DNA from: Sanguinoderma infundibulare
Taxonomy: Eukaryota; Basidiomycota; Agaricomycetes; Polyporales; Polyporaceae
Direction of reading: 5' to 3'
Length of the DNA stretch: 64,000 bases
NCBI GenBank assembly: GCA_032821775.1
Contig: JAVLRN010000009.1
Span: 620,001-684,000 of the forward strand
In this document: one piece after another, positions 47,779 through 58,811 of the stretch
Position numbering within the stretch: the first letter of the stretch is position 1
Layout: every line of letters starts with the position of its first letter
The notes under the pieces: model-generated
The model's database searches: none
What the model saw: the letters and a program-made list of their open reading frames with translations, nothing else
Told to the model about the DNA's origin: nothing
Made by a program: the position numbers and the translations under genes

Positions 47779-49707
47779 TCAGAGGAGTGTCGTCTGTTGG
47801 AGGATGGTGACAAGAATAACATCCCGGACTGGGGTGCAGAGTTAGAGAATGAGACCGACCATGGACAGCTGAGACTTACTGTTATTCAACACAGCCGACA
47901 TGAGGTTCGTATCCTGTCCCGATTTAAGAATGCGAATGCGTTTCCTGAGAGTAGAGAAGAATACTCACGATCGCACAAGTGATGTGCACGTGTAGTGGCC
48001 GTTTCTTCGGCGAGTGCAAACGATGCGCCGCAACCATCCGCTCGCGGAGGTCTTGTAAGATGCATCAGCGTTGTACACAACGGAAGGCCTGGAGACGCTG
48101 CGTACATTCTCCCACACATTCCGATTTATTGGGGCGATCACGATAACTGAGGACGTAATCCGAGAATTGGATACCGGCCTTTAGCTTTGCCTTCAACAGG
48201 TCAGCCTTGTTGAGAAGCAAAATGAACGTAGTGTTAGCCAGAAGCTTGTTCTTGCACACCGTGGCCCAAAGCGCAATTGAGTCAGCCTGCCATAATAACA
48301 TCGTCAGCCAGCTAAAGAAACGCATACCAGCTAGATGTACATACCAGCCGGTTGATCATTACGTCCTCTACCAGCTGTTGGTTGAAGCTGCTCATTGGAC
48401 AGAGGAAGATCACCGCGTTGACTGGTAAAATGTCAATTCGGGGATAGATTGACAACTAAATGGGACCCACCATCCTCGAAATAAGATGCCCAAGCCACTG
48501 TCGCACAGTAGATTGATTAGCGGGTCACGGCGTTGAGTGGGCCAAATAACGCTAACCTCTCTGATTCCGGGCGCCGCCGACGTCGTAAAACACCCATTCT
48601 GCACCCTTCTCCGTGGCTTCCACGCGTGTCAGCGGTTCGCGCGCACCGACAACTGCGGTAGTAAGCCACGTACGTGTCTCCATCGGCATCCTGTACTCTT
48701 CGACACCGAGCGTGCGCAAGCGAGCACGGAGGATGTCGTCTGCCGTGGGCGTGTACTGCATATCCGCCACCCGTTCAGCGTTGTTCAGGAAACTTCGCAG
48801 TCATGAGCACGAGTAACGCATCCGATCACGGACCTATGACTTACTATCGAGCATGGTCCAAGCTCCCCTCGTCATACTTTGCCGAGGCCTGGTTCTTCCA
48901 TAATTCAATAATGTCATCCTTGCATGCGTCTAGGATACGGCGCGCATCTTCCAACTCGTCGGGTAACGTCGGTGACTTCATCACGGACCCTCGCCGCCGC
49001 CTCATGAGCGACTTCCAGCCAGAACCTCCACGAATGGACACCTCCGCCGCCCGTCCTGGACGACGCGGTGTAGCCTTCTCCCCTGTAAGGGAGGACGCAT
49101 CGGAAGACTCGGCAGAGAGGATGCGGGTCAGAATGAGCTCGACTTGCTTCAAGGGAGATAAGCGCATCTGCAGCATGCGGTGGTCCTTGTCGTCTTTGTC
49201 GTCTTTGTCAGAGCTGTCTTTGACCTCGGAAACGGTCGACGTAGAGAGGACCTCCAGAATGTAGTTGACATGACGGACGAGGTTGAGATGGATGACGGTG
49301 CGCCACGCTTCGGCTTCGGCGTGGAACGCCGTCGGACAGAAGTAGAGTTGAAAGTTCTTGATCATGGTGGACTTGCCCGACTCAGACTGGCCTGTGATGT
49401 GACATTAATGATGTCAACGATCTGCTGCTCGAGAGGATCACTGCGGGCGGCCACATATGGCGACATACCGAGAAGGAGGATCTTGGTCTGCGGGCGACGT
49501 TTACGAAGCTCCAGTCGCTCCAGCTCCAGCGCACGGTCAATGTCGTCGCTGTCGAGTGGTCTAAGCAGACGAGATGAGGGTGGATGACAGATGAATGAAG
49601 GCGTACCTGATCCGCTTGGCCTCACGTTCAGCCTCTAATCGGGCCTCCTTCTCTATCTCGTTCTCGTCCGTTGGAGAGGCTGGCGGCCACGCAGCGTTGT
49701 TGGGCAT
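47779..49707 (-). CDS. Divergent G-protein alpha subunit
   Basis: Membrane-associated GTP switch downstream of receptors. After a charged N-terminus (MPNNAAWPPASPTDENEIEK; no Gly2, so no myristoylation signal), G1 reads KILLLG, intron, QSESGKSTMIKNF. The helical domain is enlarged by an acidic SSDKDDKDDKD insert and a basic Ser-rich insert (PRRPGRAAEVS). The switch I region is DDILRARLRTLGVEEY, keeping the arginine and threonine. G3 is VFYDVGGARNQRG: the catalytic glutamine of DVGGQR is replaced by alanine. G4 is LLLNKADLL and G5 TCAIDT. The last exon (IRDVILVTILQQTTLL) ends at 47779 and lacks the CAAX-like or Cys-containing tail of Gi-type subunits. About eight introns; roughly 500 residues, longer than the usual 350. 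This type of large G-alpha is common in basidiomycetes. Confidence 0.88.
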
Positions 49708-51252
49708 CGTTCAAACGTCTGGTGGTAGAGAGAGAGGATGGGTGGAGGAGAAATACGCCGGGGGGAAGGAGAAAGGGAGGGTCAAAGCGTCCAGATTTGG
49801 TCGTGAGCAGGAAAGCAGTTGCGGGTATGAACAGAAGCTGGTGGGCAGGTACGGAAGAGGGAGATGGCTGAGGGCGAGCGAGGAGGGTGCATGGACATAT
49901 TGGCGGAATGGGCTCTATTCTATCGGTGTGTGGCGTTGCAAGCGAAGTGAGGCATCTTCCACGAAACGGTGCTAAGACTGTGATTAAACGGCGCGCAATT
50001 GCCATCCCGTTCCTCTTTACCTTTTTGGGCACGGCTCTGACCGCCCTCGTTTCCCGCGTGCCGTATCCAGGTGTCGTATGTTACGCGATCGGGCGTAGAC
50101 CGCTGTCTTTCGCTTGAGGATGCGATGAATGCAACCACCGATCGGCCTGCCTCATCGTGACGTTGGGAGGTACGGGCGTATAAGTATGATACGTCCGGTT
50201 GCTGAAGAGAAACCTACGGGATTCAGCTTCCTCAATGAATTTCACAAGAACGTCTTGTTCGTCCATAAATAAAAGAATACACCTGTTTCCACAAGACGCA
50301 TCAGTGTGGAATTCGAAACACGCGCTTGATACGAGGCTACGAGCACCCCATCTGAATCGGTCACCGTGCTTGTGTATGTAGCCGACAAAGGATTGCTGAG
50401 ACTGTCGGATGATGTTTTGGTTTGCTACTGGTCAATCAGTAAGATGGACGCGAGTACTAGCTTGTACTTCATAACCGATGCTGGACTCCGGGGCCACGTA
50501 TCGATGCCGGTTTCATTTGTCGGTGTCGGGGTGGACGGAAGACACAGAACAAGGCCCGACTCGCGCACGCGCACTAGTGCCATCATTATGATTGGCGTGC
50601 AGTTGACGCCGATCCCATTCCGAGTCTGAGTAACCTAGTTACCAGCTGGTTACCGGTTACCAGCCATCCAGTCTCTCGTCAAACCTACTTATGGCCGAGA
50701 TGGTAGAACTGGGGCAGTGGTTTCGTCCTGTCTTCCTGTCACCCAACTGTCATTACCTTATTTTCGCAATCCGGACCGCGAAGAAAGCGCGAGACGTCGA
50801 ACTATTCAGCTGCTCGACGCCCGTTTACTTCCTGGAGGTTCTGCATTCTGCATGTCACAACTTCGTCTCTGTGCAGCGGCGGTTCCATTCCATCACGGTG
50901 TCCGCCTTCAACCTCCAGCTCTTCGCGAACTGTCCAGATCTCGAAGGTGTCAAGCTTCATGCGTGCGGGTAGTTGGACCGCACCTTCCAAAGCTCCAGCC
51001 CATCCGGGGCAACTGATACCGGTGAAATTAGGCGTAAACCATGTTAACTCGAAGAGCCCTAATCTTGAGCAGACGTAGCCACTAAGTACGTAGGCTCGGG
51101 CGACCTCTCCCCTCCAGCCCTGCTGCGATACTGTGTAGTAAGTCCTATGTCTCTACCGCACATACGCAGGTGATTGACATATTGTATTTATTCCACAAGG
51201 TGGTCAGGAAACTGTGAGCCCTAAGCCAGCCGCTGTTTGCTTCTGCCGTGCG
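49708..51252. other. Intergenic with a possible F-box/LRR relic
   Basis: A plus-strand frame at 50691-50972 includes RRFHSITVSAFNLQLFANCP followed by DLEGVKLHACG, which looks like the leucine-rich end of a fungal F-box protein. It is short, has a stop at once afterwards and no F-box start, so it may be a relic. Nothing else is recognised. Confidence 0.35.
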
Positions 51253-52041
51253 TGTTCGGTTCGGCGAGCCACAAACCACAGCGACTGCCTTAAGAGGCCA
51301 CACGCTCGTCACATCGTCAGCCTCAAGATCGCCGCACATGTGAAGGGCCGGCAACCAAGAATATCTCGCCCAGAGCGACGACGTCAGCCTCGGGCCCGAC
51401 GAGGGGTATAAGACCCCGTCCAGGACGCCTACCGCTCCTCACCTCACACCACCAGCAGCTCGCGTGCGCATTTCCCTCTCGCCCGCTATGAAGCGCTACT
51501 TCTTCCATCCTACTCGTCCTCCAGACACCCTCATCTCGGGCTCGGACCGTGGCTCGCGCCTCCACGGTCTATATGCCCTGGCGCATCCGCCGCCGCCCTT
51601 GGCGGCACCATCACCAATGACGTCCACCTCCGCGCGTCCGCAAGGTCTTCAAGACTCAAGAGCGCCCGACTTGCGGTCTGGGCCGCCTCTCGAGGTGAGC
51701 TTGTGCATGCGAACAATTCCAAAGCTCTGGCTCCTGACGACGGCTGCTGCAGAACCTGCGTCGACGCCCCCAGCTTCGTCGCCCTGTGCGCGTGCCTTCG
51801 GGTGCGGTCGACGGGAAACGAAGCTCCCTTTCGTGCTCGCGCGCCTTCGGCTGCAGCGAGCGGGGAGAGATTGGTGGTCAATGGCGTAGTCGCCATGGGT
51901 TGTTGGTGATCGGGGCGGAACGTTTCTTTTCTGTATCTCTCTGGTATCTCGTTCCATCATCTTCCTATGTATCCCTCTCTCGTCATAAATCATAAAACCC
52001 TTGCTGTCATCCAGCACTCGTAACATTGTCGTTTGGAGGAA
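51253..52041. repeat. Palindrome, left arm
   Basis: Matches the reverse complement of 52416-53205 base for base across about 790 bp with no indel (paired positions sum to 104457 throughout). I noticed only a handful of substitutions, most within 100 bp of the outer edge. It carries one copy of the small FHPTRPPD gene. Confidence 0.95.
51488..51995 (+). CDS. Small FHPTRPPD-motif protein, left-arm copy
   Basis: Starts MKRYFFHPTRPPDTLISGSD about 75 bp downstream of a TATAAG box (51408-51413). Two readings are open: an unspliced frame of 133 residues from this ATG to 51889, or a spliced one in which a 58-nt intron (GTGAGC at 51695 to GCAG at 51752, with a CTGAC branch site) joins 51488-51694 to 51753-51995 in phase, giving 149 residues. 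I favour the spliced form. No known domain; Pro/Ser/Arg-rich, no signal peptide. It shares its first motif with 28546-28677. An identical-length copy lies on the other arm. Confidence 0.45.
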
Positions 52042-52415
52042 TCAGAATGACAACGTCAGGACATTGACCCACCGGCCCAGGCTCATCGCGTCACTTGTAG
52101 CATGCAAAACCACGCCGTACTCAAATTCCCATTCGGCACATGTATCACCGTATTCCTCCTAATTATACTATTACGCAGCTAAGTAACCCTATAGCCTTCG
52201 CTACCTGTCATCACCTTCAACTTCCTTACTCAAACGTTTACTGTCTGTGCAGCGTTCAATGTCTTGCTCCCCGCACCGGAGGCTGCGTGTTGTCCCCGTG
52301 CCCACCGACGGCGATGCCACCACCCAATTCCGCAAGCTAGATGGGTCGATTATTTGTACTTGAACGAGACCGCATCTGCACCGAAATAGCCCGGGTATCA
52401 TTCCGATCCTTGTAG
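52042..52415. other. Palindrome spacer
   Basis: 374 bp of single-copy sequence between the arms. The inner borders keep weak similarity beyond the perfect match (GGATCGGAATGA against ATCAGAATGA), suggesting a small deletion there. No gene. Confidence 0.6.
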
Positions 52416-53205
52416 TTCCTCCAAACGACAATGTTACGAGTGCTGGATGACAGCAAGGGTTTTATGATTTATGACGAGAGAGGGATACATAGGAAGATGA
52501 TGGAACGAGATACCAGAGAGATACAGAAAAGAAACGTTCCGCCCCGATCACCAACAACCCATGGCGACTACGCCATTGACCACCAATCCCTCCCCGCTCG
52601 CTGCAGCCGAAGGCGCGCGAGCACGAAAGGGAGCTTCGTTTCCCGTCGACCGCACCCGAAGGCACGCGCACAGGGCGACGAAGCTGGGGGCGTCGACGCA
52701 GGTTCTGCAGCAGCCGTCGTCAGGAGCCAGAGCTTTGGAATTGTTCGCATGCACAAGCTCACCTCGAGAGGCGGCCCAGACCGCAAGTCGGGCGCTCTTG
52801 AGTCTTGAAGACCTTGCGGACGCGCGGAGGTGGACGTCATTGGTGATGGTGCCGCCAAGGGCGGCGGCGGATGCGCCAGGGCATATAGACCGTGGAGGCG
52901 CGAGCCACGGTCCGAGCCCGAGATGAGGGTGTCTGGAGGACGAGTAGGATGGAAGAAGTAGCGCTTCATAGCGGGCGAGAGGGAAATGCGCACGCGAGCT
53001 GCTGGTGGTGTGAGGTGAGGAGCGGTAGGCGTCCTGGACGGGGTCTTATACCCCTCGTCGGGCCCGAGGCTGACGTCGTCGCTCTGGGCGAGATATTCTT
53101 GGTTGCCGGCCCTTCACATGTGCGGCGATCTTGAGGCTGACGGTGTGACGAGCGTATGGCCCCTTAAGGCAGTCGCTGTGGTTTGTGGTTTGCCGAACCG
53201 AACAA
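52416..53205. repeat. Palindrome, right arm
   Basis: Inverted copy of 51253-52041; see that entry. Beyond 53205 the flanks are unrelated. Confidence 0.95.
52462..52969 (-). CDS. Small FHPTRPPD-motif protein, right-arm copy
   Basis: Mirror of the left-arm gene, with the same start motif, TATA box and intron signals. One visible substitution changes GERG(E) to GERG(G) in the second exon (ERGEIGG against ERGGIGG). Both copies are open, so neither is an obvious pseudogene. Confidence 0.45.
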
Positions 53206-54259
53206 GCATAGCTTCAAATTCTCGCCCATAGTTTCCGAAGCACCCTGTGGAATCAATACAATTTGCGCACGCCGGATGGAGACACAGGACTTACTAAACA
53301 GCACCGCAGTAGAGGTAGGTGGTAAGAAGTCACCGGATCCTGTACCCGAGCCTGGCTGGTAGATGAAACAGAGCAGCTGCTCAAAGCATAGCTTGGTAGT
53401 CAAACGTCCATGTCCATGTCGACACTTCTGATCCCCTTTGATGATATATTTGATTATTCATGAAAGCCGAGGTAGTCCAAGGGAAACGCTCCCTTGCATC
53501 TGGTGCTCAAGCTATCACGCACGAAGCCCCCGTATGATTCTGCTTTCAATGAACGGACCCATATGAATCCCAACCGTGCCGTTCGGCGGTGACCGCGTTG
53601 CCTCAAAGCCACACTACCATCAAAAACCCTGACCAGGGACGTGTAAGAATGTTAAGTGTTCAAAAGAGTAAAAATCTGAGACTGACTAGTCCGACGCGAC
53701 AGAAATGTTCAAGTCGCACCCTGCGGCAGTGGTAGTGGTTGTTTTGAGCCATCACATCACACGATCGGCTGGCTGACCTCGTTTAGTTTCTTCTTCGTCG
53801 CAAGGAAGATAGACATATCCTTCGACGACGGAAAGGAATCGAATTTGGCATTATTCAAGTACCATAAGAAATGAATCCACCTTCGTATTTGGCTTTCGAA
53901 ACAGTGCAGTGAGCGGGAGGGACCGTCACTGTGGTTGAGGCCGAAGGCGTTCATGTGCCTTGGATGACCGATATGGAAAGGCGCTCGGCCACAGCCGGGC
54001 GCTGTGCGGATGTGAGTATTGACCTCTCGCCGCCGTCTCGCACAACACAGGCCGTCAAGACAATTGGTGAGTTCATGCTGTCTCTATCTTGTCTTCCAGG
54101 GTCCTTTGGATGGTGTTGGAAGATGGTAGAATTGAGGATTGGACAGATGAGGATGGGTTTGGGGCTGGATGCAGTCGTCGGACCTTGGATGAACCTCAGT
54201 GAGTACAATTTTGTCTGACCCGTTCTGTCCATTTGCAGGTCAATTCCCCGTCGCCCACC
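53206..54259. other. Intergenic, RPS18 promoter side
   Basis: No gene recognised. A CAG acceptor-like site at 54236-54238 just before the ATG suggests a possible intron in the 5' UTR of RPS18. Confidence 0.35.
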
Positions 54260-54907
54260 ATGTCTCTCGTCGTACCCGAGCCCCACCAACAATTCCAGGT
54301 TGGTCTGCGCCAGTGCGTTTGTACACCGGAGGTGTATTGACATGGTGAATGTAGCACATCTTGCGTCTCCTCAACACCAACGTTGATGGCAAGCGCAAGG
54401 TCATGTACGCCTTGACTGAGATCAAGGGTGTGGGTCGTCGTTACTCCAACCTCGTCTGCAAAAAGGCCGATGTTGATCTGAACAAGCGGTGCGTCTTCCT
54501 TGGTCCGTAGTCGCGCTGCCGCATGGCTGATTGCAGCCCTTGTCCATCCCCCAGCGCTGGCGAGCTTAACTCGGATGAGCTCGAGCGTATCGTCACCATC
54601 ATCCAAAACCCCACCCAGTTCAAGATCCCTACGTGGTTCCTGAACAGGCAGCGGGACATCGTTGACGGCAAGAACTTGCAGATCTTGTCCAACGGTGTTG
54701 ACTCGAAGCTCCGTGATGACCTGGAGAGGCTGAAGAAGATCCGTGCTCACCGTGGTCTCCGTCACTTCTGGGGTCTCCGTGTTAGGGGTCAGCACACCAA
54801 GACGACTGGTACGTTACAATTCAGTTCGGCGTCCTTGTATGCAGGCACATATCTTCTATACAGGTCGTCGGGGGAAGACCGTCGGTGTGTCGAAGAAGCG
54901 TGGCTAA
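54260..54907 (+). CDS. RPS18: 40S ribosomal protein S18 (uS13)
   Basis: Small-subunit head protein contacting the P-site tRNA. Exon 1 [13 protein letters not shown]; exon 2 [20 protein letters not shown], then [21 protein letters not shown]; exon 3 [69 protein letters not shown]; last exon [17 protein letters not shown] at 54907. These are the standard uS13 motifs (the IKGVGRR helix-two-turn-helix and [12 protein letters not shown]). Length is about 155 residues, as in other eukaryotes. Three introns, two of them close to the start. Confidence 0.97.
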
Positions 54908-55303
54908 ACGTTTCTCGCCCTCCTGCCTTCGGATTTGCTTATCGACGACGGTATTATGTTCATTATGTGATGTATATCTTCCATGCAGTAATGCCAGCCA
55001 CCATGACATGCCGTCCTTGTTGTATTTGCTCGAGTCGGGTCTCATTCACCTCAGCTTTTGCAATGTATATTCGCCTTCGAATAGCTTCGAGTCCAGACTC
55101 GATATTCGGTGCAGGCACCAAGTTTTCGGGTAGGTCGCAATCTCCGGTTTTGTTTCCGTGAGAGTTCCCACGCAGTGCCCGAGAGCTAGAATATTCTGGG
55201 AAAGTTTGTGCGCCTGTGGCCGCCATAAATCTGAACTGGACGGACACATTCCTGCCCAACCGCTCCAGAACCTTGAAGCCCGACCGCCTACTGTCAACCG
55301 CAG

Positions 55304-56368
55304 ATGACGACCTCAGCAGCGTGGACCAACCCACACCAATTGCATCCTTGGTTCCGCATGCCTTCACAGAAGCGGAAAGATCTTGGTGACGATGACGATG
55401 GTTCGCCTCACCTCGCGTACCATGGATCCCGTCGCTCGCTTTCCCCAGCCCCCAGCCCCAAACGCCGCAGGTGTGACGTTCTCGAAACCGGTATGTCGCA
55501 CCTTACGTTGGACGGATTTCCGTTCGCGGCGCCGCCAGCGCACCACACCCCCGCTGGCAATATGACGAGGACGTGTATCAACGCAAGCGCGCATTTCCAC
55601 CATGACCATGCCGCGCCCACCATTCAATTCCCTGACCCCTCCTCCATCGCGTCGACCTCATCGCAACCATGGGCCGGCACGCCCGCGGCGCTTTACGTGA
55701 CGCATATACCCACGAAACCCACAACTCCCGTCATGCTCCCTGGATCCGTGGAAGAGCCGACGTCGCCGCCAACCTCCGCGGACGAACCGGACGTCGTGGA
55801 TGTGTCCATGAGAGGCTCGTCGTGGTACGAGATTGAAAAAGACCGTACGTTTGATTCCTTTGCTTCGCCCTCTTCCTCATCCCACACGTCCACGACCACG
55901 GCCACTCCCGACGTCGCCCATACTCCATGGAGCCCACTCTCCCGCTGCCGCCCCCGAGCAACCGTCGTTGACGCGCCCCCGGACGATACAGGGATCGTGA
56001 TCACCGACCTCGAGGGCTCCGATACGGAGGACGAAGATATGCCGTCGCGCGCACGCCGGGACGCCGCCCTGTTCACCATTTCGTCCGCGCTGCTCGATCG
56101 CCTCGGGAAGGCGCAGAACATCGGGCCGCCCGCGCCGGAACCGAGCGCTGCGAATGCCCTCGTGCTCTATCGCCCACTCGTTGCGGAAGACGGGGACGCG
56201 CGCCGTAGAAAAGCCGAGAAGGAGAAGCTGAGGGCGACGAAGAAGAGGCCGGTGGTGGTGGCCGAGCCGCAGGCAATGGGGGAGGAGGAGGTGCCGATGG
56301 AAGACACGTGGCCGAGCACGCCAATGGTAGAATCGGTAGACGAGCCAATGGACATCGAGATGCTTTGA
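55304..56368 (+). CDS. Hypothetical Ser/Pro-rich, largely disordered protein
   Basis: One uninterrupted frame of 354 codons with strong basidiomycete codon bias. An alternative start is MPSQKRKDLGDDDD at 55358. It has a basic patch SPKRRRCDVLE near the N-terminus, a possible nuclear signal, followed by MSHLTLDGFPF; a long Ser/Thr/Pro region with acidic GIVITDLEGSDTEDEDMP; and a short structured-looking block DAALFTISSALLDRLGK, then ALVLYRPL. The C-terminus is Lys/Arg-rich, then acidic. I recognise no Pfam domain. It follows RPS18 by 400 bp on the same strand; no functional link is evident. Confidence 0.65.
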   Translation: MTTSAAWTNPHQLHPWFRMPSQKRKDLGDDDDGSPHLAYHGSRRSLSPAPSPKRRRCDVLETGMSHLTLDGFPFAAPPAHHTPAGNMTRTCINASAHFHHDHAAPTIQFPDPSSIASTSSQPWAGTPAALYVTHIPTKPTTPVMLPGSVEEPTSPPTSADEPDVVDVSMRGSSWYEIEKDRTFDSFASPSSSSHTSTTTATPDVAHTPWSPLSRCRPRATVVDAPPDDTGIVITDLEGSDTEDEDMPSRARRDAALFTISSALLDRLGKAQNIGPPAPEPSAANALVLYRPLVAEDGDARRRKAEKEKLRATKKRPVVVAEPQAMGEEEVPMEDTWPSTPMVESVDEPMDIEML

Positions 56369-56853
56369 CCAATCGTCGGAAGGCCGAGCTGTGGCCCTGT
56401 TATGCAAACTTCCTTGTTCGTACGTACGCTACTATTGGCTAAAGGTAAAACGAGACTCGTAAACAAGAAGAACCAAACGCGGACACATCGCCAACGAGAA
56501 AGACACGGCAAGGTACATACAATACGCGACAGTAATAGATGGATGCTAGCATCCGGTTTTCATAACCTCACAAGTCTAGCTATGTTTTTGGTAGTACATG
56601 GTACGAAGCGCGGGGCGCATGGCGAAGCTCTATAATCGGCGGACCAAACACCAGCGGAAGCGGACGCAATAGCGAGATTAACGAAATAAGTAAACCGGGA
56701 CGCAGACGAGGCTTGAGACGAGGCTTGGCACAGACGGGGCAAGACATGAGGTTAGAACGCCAGTACGAAATCCATACGGCGAGGGAGATGCATACTTCGA
56801 GTCATACGACCCTAATCGTAATTAACAGCATAACGCGTGAGGAGAGCCTCGGC
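56369..56853. other. Intergenic, convergent 3' ends
   Basis: No gene recognised. Confidence 0.4.
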
Positions 56854-58606
56854 CTATTTTGAATTTGGCGAATTCGAAGGGGCTCCGAAGCGCATCATTT
56901 CGCCCCCTCGCCTCTGCAGGTCGCCCTTGATCCCCTCGGCGGAGATGTTGAGCACGTTGTGGTCTCCGCCTGGAACGGTGGGGGTCCCGTACAACCGCTC
57001 CGACCGGTTGATGAGCGACGCATGGTGACGAGCGTGGGCGTGCGGGTGCGGGACATGGTGCATCTGCATCGCGGCGTGGTACGGCGCGCGGAGCGCGATG
57101 GATGGAGGCGAGGGTGCCTGATGGGGTTGCCCACCGGTGACTTGGCCCGGGCGCATGTGGGCCGCCTGACCGGGCTGGCCAGGATGGCTGTGGGTGTGCG
57201 CGCCGGACATCGTGCGTGGTTTTCCCGCAGCGGTGGCCATGGTACGACCATGATCGTGCGTGGCTGGGCCGGGCTGCGGCCGCGAGTATACCTCCGGTGG
57301 CACGTGCTCGAGCGGGTTTAGAACGTCAGCGTGCGGGGAGACAGGTGTGGGCGTTGCTGGGTGCGACATCGGGTGCGGAAAACCAATGTTCATCAGGCTC
57401 ACAGGCGTGGCACTGTGACCGCCGAGCTGCTGGAGGTTGAATGTGGGCTGGGTGGGAGGAGGAGGGGATTGCATGGGAGGCGGCGCTTGAGGTATGGGAG
57501 ACGGCTGGGGTTTTGGTTGCGGCGTAGGCTGCGGTGGCGGGGCCATCGGCTGCTGCTGCTGAGCCTGGGATGGGTGCTGTTGAGCCTGGTGCGGGAGAAG
57601 TTGAGCCTGGTGCGAAGGCTGGAGTTGGGGCTGGAGCGTCGGGGCTGCAGGCTGAGGGCGGGGCTGCAACAATGGCTGGCCAGGTGCCACCGGCGGGGGA
57701 GGACGAATCTCACGTTGCTTATCGGCTTGGTGAGACTGGACCTGCATTGGGACAGGAGCGGAAGGCGGCTTGGAAGACTCGGCCACAGGACTGTCAACTG
57801 CCATGTCGACATCCTTGCTGGGCTCGCCCATCGCGTCATCATCATCCTCGCCATCACCGTCGATGGAGGCCGAGCCAGAGGGACCAGCGGCCTCGGCCTC
57901 CTGTAGAGCCTTTTGGGCAGCAATCTCCTCGGCGGTAAGGAAGCGGCCGCCTGGACCGCGAGGGCGTCGCATCGCATGTTTATGGCGGGATTCGTGAAGA
58001 TACGGCTAGACAGGGGCCTCAGTAACGTAGACGGTCCAGCGAAGCTATTTGAGTGTACCTTTCTCTGTTTCGAGAGCCTGTGGACCTCCTCCAATCTGGC
58101 CCGGGCTACACGGCGCTTGAGGATCCGATAGTACTGCTTGGCGTTCACGTAGAGAGGCTCCTCGTCCATGGGAGTGTCATCCTGTATTTGATCTACGGGT
58201 GGATCGGGCTCTCGCGGTTGCTGAGGAGGCTGGGGCTCCTGTTGGGGCGCTGCTTGGGGAAGATGGTGTTGGAGAAAGAGGTGAGGGGAATGAGGAATCG
58301 GCGTGGAGGCTGGCGATGGGCCTGGTGAAGGGTGACGGGACGCATGGGGGTGCTGATGGGGGTGCTGGTGAGGGTGCTGGTGGGGGTGAGGATGCTGGTG
58401 CTGATGCTGGTGGGGGTGGGGGTGCTGGAACGGGTGCTGGTGCTGCTGTGGATGCTGAGGGTGAGGGGGCTGGGGGGGATTGTAGATGTTGTAGAGGGAG
58501 CTCTCTGGACGACGGGTGGGTCAGCGAGCAAGCAGAGGGCTCAAGGGGGCTACATACGGTAGTCGTGATAAGAGCCTTGACCGAAGAGATGATTGACGGG
58601 GTCCAT
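56854..58606 (-). CDS. HAP2: CCAAT-binding factor subunit HAP2 / NF-YA
   Basis: Sequence-specific subunit of the heterotrimeric CCAAT-binding complex, with HAP3 and HAP5; it regulates respiration, iron and secondary metabolism genes in fungi. Exon 1 (MDPVNHLFGQGSYHDY, 58606) joins across a 54-nt intron to SSLYNIYNPPQPPHPQ and a His/Gln/Pro repeat tract. The NF-YA core follows: PLYVNAKQYYRILKRRVARA, the linker RLEEVHRLSKQRK, an intron, and PYLHESRHKHAMRRPRGPGG, which is the minor-groove DNA-binding helix and GxGG motif. The C-terminal half is a long Pro/Gln/His-rich activation-like region ending at 56854. CCAAT boxes lie in its own upstream region (58628-58632 and 58714-58718 on this strand). 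It is divergent from the SAP-domain gene, 205 bp apart. Confidence 0.95.
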
Positions 58607-58627
58607 GATTCTTGGGATGAGTATGTG

Positions 58628-58718
58628 ATTGGCCGAGCTCAGCTGCTTCAGGCTGGCCAACCAGCTGCAACCAACGCTCCGCCCAGTAAGATGCGTCGCC
58701 CTCCTCGGTCCCGATTGG
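58628..58718 (-). promoter_or_regulatory. Two CCAAT boxes upstream of HAP2
   Basis: CCAAT on the minus strand at 58632-58628 and 58718-58714, that is, 22 and 108 bp upstream of the HAP2 ATG, inside the divergent promoter shared with the SAP-domain gene. These are candidate autoregulatory sites for the complex HAP2 belongs to. Confidence 0.5.
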
Positions 58719-58730
58719 TCACGCCATCCC

Positions 58731-58806
58731 CATTCCCTTTTCCGGAAGTGGGACTTCGCCACCTGCCTCATTCCCTTTTCCGGAAGCGCGTCTTCGCCAC
58801 CTGCCA
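58731..58806. repeat. Two tandem 38-bp units in the divergent promoter
   Basis: Each unit begins CATTCCCTTTTCCGGAAG and ends CTTCGCCACCTGC; the copies (58731-58768, 58769-58806) differ at only a few bases. The second ends 6 bp before the SAP-domain gene ATG, so the repeat overlaps its 5' UTR or start site. Confidence 0.85.
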
Positions 58807-58811
58807 CCACC

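Noticed and set aside
51531..51896. Antisense ORF starting MATTPLTTN within the palindrome arm
   Set aside because: It overlaps the sense small gene, which has a TATA box and splice signals; the antisense frame has neither.
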